Below the pieces are notes generated by a model that saw only the letters and a program-made list of their open reading frames with translations, was not told where the DNA came from and made no database searches. A DNA stretch of 64,000 bases, taken from positions 1,216,331-1,280,330 of the forward strand of contig SCFE01000080.1 of the NCBI GenBank assembly GCA_004352715.1, in the 5' to 3' direction. Of the stretch, positions 28,601 through 41,700 are shown one piece after another (the stretch's first letter is position 1; each line of letters starts with the position of its first letter). Source of the DNA: Hofstenia miamia (Eukaryota > Xenacoelomorpha > Acoela). The position numbers and the translations under genes are program-made.

Positions 28601-31600
28601 GCTGCCTTCCAGACCTAAATGCAATACATCATTGCCTAAAGGATTTAATCTTATCTAGTATAAACATGATTTCAATCAAATAAATGTATGTTGAAAACTA
28701 AGCAGCCCATACATTAATTTATTTTAATTTACCTCATTTTTGCAAAAGTCATCACTTGAATGCAGTTTGTTCATTCAAATTAGTTTATGCTATCGTTTAA
28801 TTAAAGTTTAATAGTTTAATTCAATTTTAACAGTTTAAATGTCATTTAAATGGTCAACACTGGAGGTACTTCATGCGTTGTGTCTGGCGTTGCTGTTATA
28901 TCCATTTCAACCAACTACATTTTTAAAATTATAATAGTTTCATTAGCCTGTAAAATTTAGCCCCTTCCCCCACATTGATTGTTTTTTTTCGCATTGCGAG
29001 TGAATTCCTGACCCTTCTTCTAACACTAGAAATTGTGGTCGATTTAATTTTTAAATATTTTATAAATCAATATCTGCGTTCGATCATTGTACGATATACT
29101 AATTTTCTAATATAGTAACTAGCTGATTTTAGAGCTGTGCTTAACGCCCCACTGCGTTGAATCTGCTGGTCAGATACTTCAGAAATTAGACACTAGTGTA
29201 GATCCGTGCGAGGTTAATTTCTCTTTTATTAATATTGACAGACAACCAATCATTTTTAGTCCCACTCTATATTAATTTAATCCCCATTCTAGCCAGAATC
29301 CTGTTTACCCCTATATTTCGTTATATATTTTTAAACATATTGCTATTTTTACTCGGAATAAGTTTATTTGTTTTAGAATTTCTTTGACTATTCATGCGGC
29401 ACTTGGGTAAAAAATACATTCATTCCTCCTTCAAAATCGCACTGGGATGCTTTTACCATTCTTAATTACAAAATGTACAATCTTCTCCGAACTTTCATAG
29501 GTATATTTTATTGCGTGTTTTGTTAACTTTATTCCCCCCAGTGGGGATTTCCTCCCACATCGATCTTTTTATCATCACTCTAAAACTTGGGGAGCTTTCT
29601 TAATGAGCCTTTTATTAGGGATCATAACTCCCTAATACATTTTTTTTCGAAATATCTGCTAATTTTATGTATGGTATTGTTTTTTAACTTGAAGTAGTCT
29701 TCCAATTTTTGCCAAACTTTATAGTTATTGTTATTGTGAAACAAATTATGTAAAATAGGCAAGGCAATTAAATTTTATAAGTTCAGGTTGAATTCTATTG
29801 AATTCCAACATTAAAATCAATATTTAATAATTTTCAAAAAAAATTCAAAATTTTTAGATTTGATAACTTCAAAATAATGATATCATCAAATCTCAGTAAT
29901 AGTAATATGAAGAATGTTTGTGCAAAATTTCTATTTAATATCATAATCCTCCCTCACCAAGTCTGAGGAGCCCGAAAGGGTCATGTCGACTAGGGTTAAG
30001 TAACTCCCAATTTTACATCGAGTCTCATTTAATTTAATTCCATTTTCAATATTTTAATATATCCATTCAGAGTTTCAGATTATTTAACATAATGATGACT
30101 ATTTAAATGAATGTAATTTAATTATTTTGAATCACCACTTAGTTTAACATGAATTTTGTTAGAATCATGGAGTGAAATAGATGATGTGGCGAGAGCTGGT
30201 GTTTATTCATATTACACTTCATGTATGGATAAACCAGTCGATGGCAAAACCAATAAGGAAAAATATGGAAAGGGTGCTCTGTTGAATCTTGTTAAGGTAT
30301 AATATGCTATTAAAATAATTGCTCTGTAATTTCTAATTTGTTATACTTGTTACGAATGATATTTGATTGTTATGCGAATTACACAAGTTGATGCCGGACT
30401 ATTTTACTCCTAAGACGTTTGCAGCGCATTTCATGTCAAAATATCATGTTGGATTTCATAAAAATGCAGAGATATAGCACTTTAGCTTTAAATTCAACTA
30501 TTCTTTTAAACAAGTTGCAAAACACGTCTGCAGGTTAACCAATGATATTCTCAAATATGATATTAGATCTTTTTCAATCGTGTTATTTGATGTTTATATC
30601 CTTTGGCAGTCTAATTTGTGATATACTTGCCTCGATGGTTACACCTGCCAGGTACGACTCGAGTCGGCATGTACTAGGCTTGCACTAAAGGCACTGTTTG
30701 AAACGTTTTACATGGTAGAGTTTGAGAAATGGTTGCTTTTCTAACACAACTAGGAAGAATATATTCTTTCATTTTTTATGAATTCTTTTTATAATAATCA
30801 CAAAGTTCAAAATGCTCAAGATTTGAGAATCAACCTGAGGCTTAAAATATTAATTCAGAGATTTCTGAAGATCTATTATATTGAGATTTTGGTAGATTTC
30901 GCTCTTATAAATACTATATGACCTGCAAAAATTTTAGAATCATGTAAAAATATTTTAAGCTCAGATTGACTGAATCATTAAGAATCATTAAGGCTTGGCT
31001 CGATTAATGCAATTCTAAAAAAGAAAAAGTGTATATAAAAGTAATAATTCCTTAGTTTGAATTTGAAAATTAAAAAATTAGTTGGCCTTGCTTTGATTAG
31101 ATCAATTTTTCAATATTGGTAAATAGGTTGGTTTTAAATTTTAGGTTCTGTGACTATATAGGACCTGGGCCTTACACTAAATATTTCAGTGGGGCTACGA
31201 TCACAATTGAAGAAACTTGTAGCAGATATTTCATCATGTTACAAAATTTTGCTAATTTTGCGCAACATCGAATTTCTAACATGGGACCACATTGGATCGG
31301 AACCAATCAATTTTGGTCTTACACAGTGCTTATCGAAATAAATTTTAAAATTAGTATTTTTGATGACCTGTTTTCAACTCTGATCAATATCTCAAATTCA
31401 ACTTTCAATGTGTAAACATTTTGAATTTTAATTATTCTGTGCTTTTCTTGTTATTATCATTTTAAGGTTTCGAGGGTCACTTCTATGACCTACAATTCAA
31501 TTTCGATTTTATGAGAGTTCGATGGAAAATTGCATAGAATTATGTGTTTGGATTATTTTATAATTTATTTATGCTCAAAGTCCTTAGCATTATAATTATT

Positions 31601-32518
31601 TGTGTTAATCTTAAATCTAAATTATGATTTAATTCGATGTTATCAACGTGACAATTGCAAATGTCCATTTTGCGAAATGATATTATTTCTCGGAATCCTG
31701 TAGATTTGAGTTCAAGCACATCTTACTTTCAATTAACGGATTTAAGTGAAGTTTGTCTGTTTTGACCTCGTGGTGGACAGTTGAATGCTCCTTTTGACGG
31801 CTCACTTCTGCACTGTGTATAGTCAATTACATTTCTATTGGAACTGAGAGACTCGTAAATAATATTGACAGTTAACAAAAGCGCCTATCTTGTAGTTCCT
31901 TACAAAATTTAATGATAGCTGCAAATTCCTCAGTTCATGTTTGTATTGATAAAGAATGTGTGGTTCCACGATTGTCTATCAACTGTTTCACATGGAAGAT
32001 AGAAATGCTATTTGTTGCATTGGAAAAGTTTATTATTAAAATTTGAGATATCAATTTTTTATTTCGGTAGCTGCAAATTGAATATTCGAAACAAGGAAAA
32101 AAATTATTTTCCCTAATTGATCGTATCAAAATGGAATTATTTCTTGTATTATGACCAATTCAGTTACCATATTTCCAAATTTTATCATGGTAGTCCCGAT
32201 TTTAGGTTTGCTGTCCCGCTTTTCACTTAAAGAGTTTTTATTTGATACGTAGATAACTCTAACTAATAATGACAGCTTTGTTTTTCGAATATTGTCTACC
32301 GAAAAGACACTGTGTACATTTAGTTCAAAATTATATATTTATGCAATATACAGCTCGTAACAAAAGTTTAAGATATATAGGAGGTTAATTTTTATGTTTT
32401 TTACATTAGAGATTGTTATCGTAACGTAATAAATACAAAAAAAATATTGAATTGTTTGGTTTTCTTTTCGCATCAGCCTCCTATGGAAATTGTTTGGTCT
32501 TAAACTTTTGTTGCAGAT

Positions 32519-32552
<34 letters not shown>

Positions 32553-34231
32553 ATTAGTTTACAACAATATCACGGTAAGCGTTCAAATGCACTGACAATG
32601 TTCAAGTTGATTACTGAAATATTTTAGTTTAGCTTGTATATAATATAATACAGGGTTATTCATAATGGCCTAAACCGGATATAAAAGGCAGTAAGTAATT
32701 TCAAATTTGTTTTTGTAGGTTTTAACTAATAATTTTTACTATCAAGGCTGGGTCAGATTTTTAAGAAAGGTTAATGAGTTGGGTTTGGTAGAATTGGGTT
32801 AATTTAAGAAAGACGGTTCAGGAAATTAAGGAGCTAAATACATCATGTTAGGGTAACAAAAATCAATGGAATTGGTTTCCCCAAAAAAGTTACATGTGAT
32901 TGGGTTAGGGCGGATTTTGGAAACTTCTATTTGGATTGTGCTGGCTTGGGTCATTAAATATGACCTATGTACTTGCAGCGCTGTATACAATAATAGTTTT
33001 GATAAAATTACATACGAGTGCACTATTACAGGTGACCATCAAAAATCAATATTTTTGTACATAGTAAATAAAACATTGTGTTAAGCTGCGATAAGTATTG
33101 CTTCCGAAGATTGTTGTTGTTATTAATTGTCATAGATGTGATTTGGACACCACAACATTCGATGTACTGTTCTTCAATCAGTCTTGTATAAAATCCTCAG
33201 CTATATTTGCGGATACCAAGCACATCTTAGTTGACATTTTAGAAACTTCCCACGACATTTTGCTAGCTTTTTGTTAATTGCCAGAAAGTGATTTTTAGCA
33301 GAGTACTGCTAGCATCAGCGAAGAAAATAGTCGATTATCATTGTCGTGACCAGTTTTGAGAGCAAGATCTTTTATAGAGATTCCTTAGGAGATAAAAAAG
33401 TCTTCATCATTTCTTAAAATGTTTACACATGTCACATCCATTACTGTTTGCACCATACTCTTTTCACAGCCCATGACTGAATTGGCGCCACACTCTTTAG
33501 AACATTTTACTTCGATTTTTTTATTCTGATCATGAGGTAGTAGAAGTTATTTGATAGCAGAAGAAAATTCTGGACCAATTACGTGGTAGTTAATTTTACA
33601 ACTTCTCCAATTAAATATCAGCATGATTTTTTTCAAAAGTGCATAAATATACCATAATGTGATCATGTCGCCTCTGCCAATTGTTGCAAATGCACATATT
33701 TAATATTATAACATAATAGTAATGCTACTAAAGTAGGCACTACCTAGTCATTTACATTGTAATTTCGCTGTACACTTCCGTGTGTTGATTTATATTTCTG
33801 AGAAACTTTATCTCAAAAAACTCCACGAAACAGTGTGTGTGAATGCACAACATAATATTGTGAACACCTGGCGCTTGGGCTAAATTGAACGCCTATTTTC
33901 AGTGTCTTTCTACGATCCAGCGACAGGCAGAGTGCACCCAAGCCGGAAAATCTACGACAATTGGTAAAAAGATTTCTCCTCCAATCGTTTATAATTATTT
34001 TTATGGTGCATTCGATTCGAAAAAATATGGATTAAGCAAAATACCCGAATATAGGAAACGCCTACACGATTAAATATTTCTTAATATCTGAATATCGAAT
34101 ACACAAAGGCCTTAGCACACGACAACACACCGGTACATGTACATGTGTGTATACGTGTGTCGTCATGCTTAAGTACTTGCAAATATATGTATGGTACTCT
34201 AATATACATTTTAATTTTGACTATATGTATA

Positions 34232-34266
<35 letters not shown>

Positions 34267-35734
34267 NGTTCACATTGAAGCTTTATTTCCTTGTTTACTT
34301 CCGTCAACTTTTCTATCTGTTGTAATTCGTCGCACTATTTCATTGGTTAGAATATTTCAGAGTGGTCTTGTGTTTCTACGAGACCGATGCAAATGTCATC
34401 CTAACATATTATTGGTTGATTTTTATTCAGAAGTTAACTACAATGCCCAATCGTGATGTTATTCAGAGCTGAAAATCATCACTCTGAAGTTAAGCCCGCG
34501 ATGCTCAATTATCTCATCACGGTCGCGCACACCCATGAAAACACACTGCAGTACGTTCTTGAAAATGTCCAGAGCGCTCTCATGAAAACATGCTACCAAA
34601 GGTCAGGACTGGGCGCTATGGCCAAGTAACTAAGTCAACGCTGTCGTGGAAATACACTATAAGCATAACATTGTTTCATATGATTTTAATTTTTATAATT
34701 GTTCCTGTGAATTAATATGAAATTTAAATAACTTTAAAAAAGAATTTCCGAATTGAGCTATTTGACGGAGGCCTACGCACTCCGAGCGCAAGTTAATGCA
34801 AATGTAGTGCGACGATTGAAAAAAAAAGCTTGACTTTCGTGTCAATTATTGTAGCAAAAGTTGTCAAATGTAGACATGGCAATTGTACGGTTTTGAGAAA
34901 CTTGCTTTGTAATAGAATAATTTGTAATGATGAAGCTGGTATAGAATGTTTGTCTTATTCAAAAGTGCACACTTGTTGTAGTAATGAGAGAGATAGTAAA
35001 CAAAATATAGTGATGCACTGCACTCGGAATAAATTTTAGATTTTGACAAATGTCAGTTCCTGTCAAAAAATATGTTAAATGAGTTTTTATAAGCATTTAT
35101 TCTAATCAACAATCATGTGTATTAGTTAATTACTTAAGAAACAGGCTATTATTTACCTTCGATTCTATTTTTTTAACGCAATATTAGTTAAAATTGTTGA
35201 TACGTATACTATTAAAAACACAACTTAATTATTGCCAAGAAGTTTTAAACACTCAGTGATGATGTTAATACTGCTAATGAATGCTAATCCACCAAAAAGA
35301 TGGGCAATTCATAACAACAGAATAGATGATCTCTTGATAAGAAAGGAGACATTAAGGCGCTTGAATAGAAAATGGAGCAAGTAAAAGCCAATGACTCTGA
35401 GGTTATTTTAGCAGAAATTAATGAAAATGGAGTTTTTAGATTCCCATGACTGGGGTCTACTATAACCATTAACCTTTAAGCAATTCGAACTCGCGGATAT
35501 TACATCCAAATTGATTGGAAACTTTCAAGAAAATTATTTTCAATATTTGATTAAGTTCTGATAAAAAAGATCGTCGCCAGAAATTTTCTTCTAGGATAAT
35601 AATATATCAGAGGCATAACCTTTTTAAGGAATTATATTTGTGTAATTAGCGAACAGAGCTATATGTAAATAAAGTTTGTGACAAGCATAAAATATGGGAA
35701 GAATTATACATTGTGAATTCTATTAAATTGTGGA

Positions 35735-35787
<53 letters not shown>

Positions 35788-38700
35788 CAGCCGAAGCAAT
35801 CACAATCAAAGAAATTCACCCGTCACTTAACAATCAAGTAGAAATCAAACTTCACCTCTTCTAAGCAATCAATCATCCTATCAATCAATCAATCATTTCA
35901 CTGCAGTATATATAAACTTTATTTTTATTCTCTTCGTATTCTTGACTGTTGAAGGCTAATAATATAGCCGAAAGTACTTCCAATATATAATTCGTCAACG
36001 TGTTCGTTTTATGCAAATGAAAAAACTCTCTATCCTCGCTACAGATGTTATCACACAATTATTGAGTGACACTGACCCCGCAGCATACAAGAACTTTAAA
36101 TCGTTCTTTCTCAAATATCAAAAATTAAGTCTTCAATGCAAATTTCTATCATCATGCTAAGAACTCAACCTTATTCCTAACTTCCTTCGAATTTCTCTCC
36201 CGCCTCACCTCCGTGATCATTCAGATTTATTTGAAAATTCACAACGTAGTTCCTTCAAACGTCTACTAAACCATCTCTAAGCAATCTTCGAAAACTCGAT
36301 AAAGAACTAGAAGATCTCAAGAATTCCTCGCCTGCAGTTTCACTCTTTTATCAACTTTCGACCGTTGTTACTTCATAAAACCTATCAATCATCAAATCAC
36401 GTCATTAGAAAAAACTTATAATTTGAAATCTCGTTCACCTCCATCTAACAGTTTTTGTCTGGACAACACTGTCGTCAATCTTTCGGATCGAAGAACATAA
36501 AGCGAAGAACATAAAGCTCTATCATTCGGTATGAAAATGTATTCGCCTAATAAAATCAATAAAATCAAATCTAAAACAGATGCTGAATCTATGATCTCCA
36601 ACCTCGTATCTCATGAAAACTTTACCAAAGATCACCTTAATGAAGTCACATCTGTCATCAACGTTTTCGCATTCCAAAAGAACTTCTTTCTCTCAAAAAA
36701 TCGCTTTAAAATCTTAAAAAATTTACATCTGCAAATTTGATAAAGGAAATGGTATCATTATCGACAATCATTCACGCTACATCAATCAAATGAACATTAT
36801 CTTATCAGATCAATCCTCAACAGCAAACGTTCAACAGCAAACGTCGCACTCCAACTTCAACGTTTATCACTCAAGAAAATTCATTCAATAAAGAACTACT
36901 CCGTCTTAAAAAATCTGGCAAAATCTTCCCAGAACTATATCAACACTTTCATTCTACTGGATCGCAGCCTCCTCGTCTCTATGGTCTTTGCAAAATTCAT
37001 TAGGACTTTAAATCTTCTCCTTATCGTCCTATCCTGTCTGTGGTTAAAGCTCACACTCAAACATCTAAATGGCTCGATGAACGTCTTAAATCCTTCATGC
37101 CTAGGTCATTTATCCTAGAAGACACATTCGATTTCCTCGAAAAAATCAAAGATATTAATCCTTCTAAATCCTTCTAATAAAATCTTGGTAAGCTACGACG
37201 TCAAAAGTCTTTTCACTTCAATTCCTATTTCCAAAACCATCGATCACATTATTAGTTTTACGCCTTCAGATCTTTTTCCCTTTGATAATTCTACTCTTCG
37301 TAAATTACTTCACCTCGCTTCATCAAATATCATCTTCTCTTTCAACAATCAACTTTATCAGCAGCATGATGGCATGGCAATGGGATTACCCTAGGCCCAA
37401 AATTCGCCAACTTTGCTATTAACATCATTGAATCAAAATTCTCTACAAACAATCTTCCTTAGTTCTACTCGCGATACGTTTGCGATATCTTTTGTCTAAT
37501 GGATAATCTCAAGCTGACGAATTTCTTCACTTCCTCAACTCATTCCTTCCTTCAATTCAATTTACTCAAGAAACAGAATCCAATTTTATCTCAATTTTAT
37601 CTCTTCACCCAGCTTCTTCGTCTTTTGAAACTTCTCTCTACTTCAAACCCTCAAAAACTGGGATATATATCCTCTTCAATTCCTAATCTTCTGAAAAATA
37701 TAAGTTATCTATTCCTCGTAACCTATTTTCCCGAGCTGTCCGCCTATCATCTTATCAAAAAGTAACTGAAGCCTTCGATACAATCTTTCAAAATCTCCGC
37801 AAAAATGGTTATCCTGATAATGTTGTCCGTCGCTCATCTAATTCTGCCCTTAATCCATCGCCTCAAACGCACTTTGTGAAAAAAAGTCAATTTATAGGAA
37901 AGTTCCTTATATCGCTAGTCTTTCAAAAAATCTCGAAACCTCAGTAAAAAATCTAAACAAAAAATTCACTTTAACTCAAATCAAGCCTGTCTTTCAATCA
38001 TATAAAACCAGCAACATCTTTTCAAACAAAGATCCTATTCCAAAGTCTACGCTCTTCTCTTGTTTATAAATATCAATGTCATAAGTGTGAGCACTTATAC
38101 ATAGGAGAGACTAGAAGACATCTTCAAACCAGAATCCGAGAACATTTTTTCGAAGTCTTCCCCCATCATCAAAGTCATGCCGCCACCTCATCTAATTTTT
38201 CAGTTATATATATATATATATATTCAAAGGCAGCCGAAGCAATCACAATCAAAGAAATTCACCCGTCACTTAACAATCAAGTAGAAATCAAACTTCACCT
38301 CTTCTAAGCAATCAATCCTCCTGCCAATCAATCAATCATTTCACTGCAATATATATAAATCTGTTGTTTCAATTTGTATATATTTTTGGCTATTTTATGT
38401 ATTTTTATTATATATTTTTAGCTTAGTTTGTGGCATGTGTATTCGTAAATATATTTATAAGATATTTTGTAATTTTGCTATCCATGCAATTTGTTCCAAT
38501 TATAAGCGTATTAGGCAGTTAATAATTATTCACTCTCAATGTTTAGGCTTAATCGCTCGATTAGCTTAGAACTTCCACGTTAACCGAATATCTTATTTTA
38601 AGATTGTAATTTGAAATTACAATGTTAAAGTATTTAGGATCTTGGCAATACCTCCTTTTTGGGTGCTCCAAACGCAAGCTGGCCTGATTTTAGAGATAGC

Positions 38701-41700
38701 TTGAAGGTGTTGATTGTCAATTACTCTCTTTCTAGCTTTTTGGGTTTCACAGTAATGACCAGTGGTCTCAATTCATCAGCAAATATCATTGGGGTAGATT
38801 TTGGGATTTTTCACATGTACACATATTTATTCAATTTTTTAAAATTAAGTTTTGTATGATTTTTTAACAGGCGTTTTTCGTAACAAAATTGCGTGAATAT
38901 CCAATTATTTTTGTTGAATATCGAGGAGTAATGAAATTTTCACAATCTAAGATCCGATTCCAATTGAATTGAATGTAATCTACCACATTTTTATACAATT
39001 CATATTCAGAAATGTAGTTTCATGTTGAGAAATTTACATTTCACATTAAGAATTTGAAAATAATTATTTAAGTGTATTAAACGATTTTGGTAAAACCTTC
39101 CTTCACATATATGATAAATTGTTAATATATTTTATGTTTGCGCATGGTGAACATTGTTTATAATGGGACCATTGTTAAACTATTTCTTATAAAAGTTTGT
39201 TTATCTGATAGAAAGATATGTCTTTGTCTAAGAAAAATTTTGATCTATTTTGGCCAAAAATGGAAAACGTTTCTCGACAATTACCATTTTCAAAAAATGA
39301 TATTAGCAAAATTTTTTTATATAGCTCAAAAATAATGTTCAGGACCTAGGCCTAGGTAATATATCTCGAAACATACCTTGAAAAAATCAGCCAAATCTAT
39401 TGAAAATATTTAGGGTAATTATTTTTTGAAATTGTCAAAATTCGAAAAAAACTGAGAAAATCGCACTTTTATAAAAGGATATTAACTTCGAAATTGGCTT
39501 TTTTAGTGACAAAAAATGTCTCTATGTTAAGCAATTAAATTAAGGTGTTTTATTTGCCAGGCAAAATTTGCTGACGTTGACTCATAAAGCTAACTTTTTT
39601 GCAAATATGAAATTTTTTGGTTAAAATCGTTTAATATACTGAATTCCTACCTTAAGGTTTCTAAATATCAAATGCAAATTTCTGAACATGAATTGTAAAT
39701 GTCTGACTGAAACGTGAAAATGGTGTAGTGTCAGCGGGTTTGAAGAATTTTGTTTAAATGAAGTGATAATCCTTTGATTTACTTAGTTTTCAAAACATGA
39801 AATATTTATATTTATTTATGTTTAGGGGTTTCCTCCGGAACTGAATTTAGAAAATCAAGAATATTACTTGAACATAACAGGAGACAGTGAGCAAAATGCT
39901 CAATACCGAAAGGTAGCCATTTGCGTTATCTATTTTCATATGGAATACGTATAGTTGAGATTATACCAACTTGTTATAGGAAGATTTATCTAATCTTAGT
40001 TTTAATTTAGGTTCATAACATGTATAAAAAACTAGCAGTAAACACATTCATCAAATTGGGTTCTCCACTTAGCCAGTCGGAAATTGAAGATAAGGTAGAT
40101 GATCTCATTACACTAGAGACGTTCATGGCCGAGGTTAGTTTTGTTTTTTTATTAATCGTACTTGATCCTTTGTATCAATTTCGAATGAATCCGATTACTA
40201 ACATCGCAATTACTACCAAGAAGTAACATCAATTGAAAATCTTCTTCATAAATTTACATACTATTTCGTTTAAAAATGGCATATTTTCACCATTAAAACT
40301 ATTTTTTTAAATTAATGGCGTTTGTACCATCTTTTCAGGCATGTTGATGATAAAGAAATAAATGATAATTATTGTTAATTTTGAGCGTTTATGGTTTCTA
40401 TCAATAGCCATTAAACGTTATTGAATGCATTCAATAATCATATAACTTCTCTTGCGTTTTAATGTCAAGCCTTTGTTAAACATTATTTACGATAAGCAGT
40501 ATGATCCAATGTTAAGCAATTTTGAAAAATTGATGTTCATGTAGTAATCATAGTAAGACTTGTCAACGAGCCGGGCCGAGCCGAACTTGAGCACTGCATT
40601 GGATATACAAAAGCCCAAAACGAGCCTTTATTAAGCCAAGCAAATTTATATTTCTGCATGTTAATTTGCTTTTACAGATTTTTCTTGTTTTTCATTCAAT
40701 ATATACCTTTTTTATAATCTTTTATTAAAATGTTTATTAAATAATAGAAATTTTTTTGAAAAAATTTACCGAACTAAAACAAGCCTCATTGAATGGTTCC
40801 ATGTGGCGAGCCGAGCTTAAAAACTGCTGCTCGTTGACAAGTCTGATCATAGTGAATCATAAGTTCGTGGAATTGACAGTGCAATTTCAAAAAAAAATTC
40901 GCTATGGATTTTTTGGCTTTGCATTGTAAATTTACGCGTATTTAGAAATTCAACATCTTCGGAATTCAATTCAATCAAATGTAAAGTACTTCATTTTGAA
41001 GCTTTTAGCGGTTCTTTAATTTAATCATATGAAAAATTTCATAAAACTAACCCATGTATCTAATTAATCTATCAGCTAAAGTCCACAAATGTCCAAATAT
41101 CCACATAAGCCAACAATAAAACATTCAGGTAAAACCAGATTCAATTTTGCTAATAGAACTCTGTCATTAAACTTTGATTTATAATGAACGCTGATGCATT
41201 TAAACTTATATTTAGAATCTCATCAGTTTGGAGCTACTGTGGAGTCTGCCAAGCAATCGTAGGCTGGATTTCATGACAATCGGCGAGCTTCAAGACAAAT
41301 ATGACTTTGTAGGTATTTAACCAATTTACGAAAAATTGAAAGATTGTATTGATTCCAATTATTAACTGAAAATCCAAGTGATTTCATCATCCTTAAATTT
41401 GAATTTATTTCATTCGCTTGTGAATGAGACCATGCCTGACAAATTCTACTTAGGTCTCTGTTGGGAAAGATTTATGTTTATGTTGATAAAATATACATGA
41501 TACAAGTATATTTAATTATTTCCGAGTCTATTTGCTGTATACTATTCATTATGTAAAGCTGTTGACGTTTGTTTAGTTGGATTGGGAAGATTTGCTGTAT
41601 TCATCAATGGACTTGGTCAACATCGCGCTGAATAGAAATGAAACAATTCAGTTACACTTCCCCGAATATTTCAACAGTACTAATGAACAGCTCAAGAAAT

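Larger units (their letters stand above)
35735..38359 (+). mobile_element. Penelope-like retroelement 2 with pseudo-LTRs
   Basis: About 2.6 kb, plus strand. Order: left direct repeat, hammerhead-like motif (35946-35973), N-terminal frames, reverse transcriptase ([43 protein letters not shown]), GIY-YIG endonuclease ([18 protein letters not shown], then QTRIREH), right direct repeat. The RT motif C reads YVCD rather than YVDD, and many stops interrupt the frame, so it is inactive. The GIY-YIG motif itself is intact and in a standard position. Confidence 0.93.

Noticed and set aside
34145-34456. 103-codon frame
   Set aside because: The middle is TA-repeat translation and contains the N; no domain.
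34482-34495. CTCTGAAGTTAAGC, like a 5S rRNA internal segment
   Set aside because: No further 5S match on either side and no fold. Treated as coincidence.
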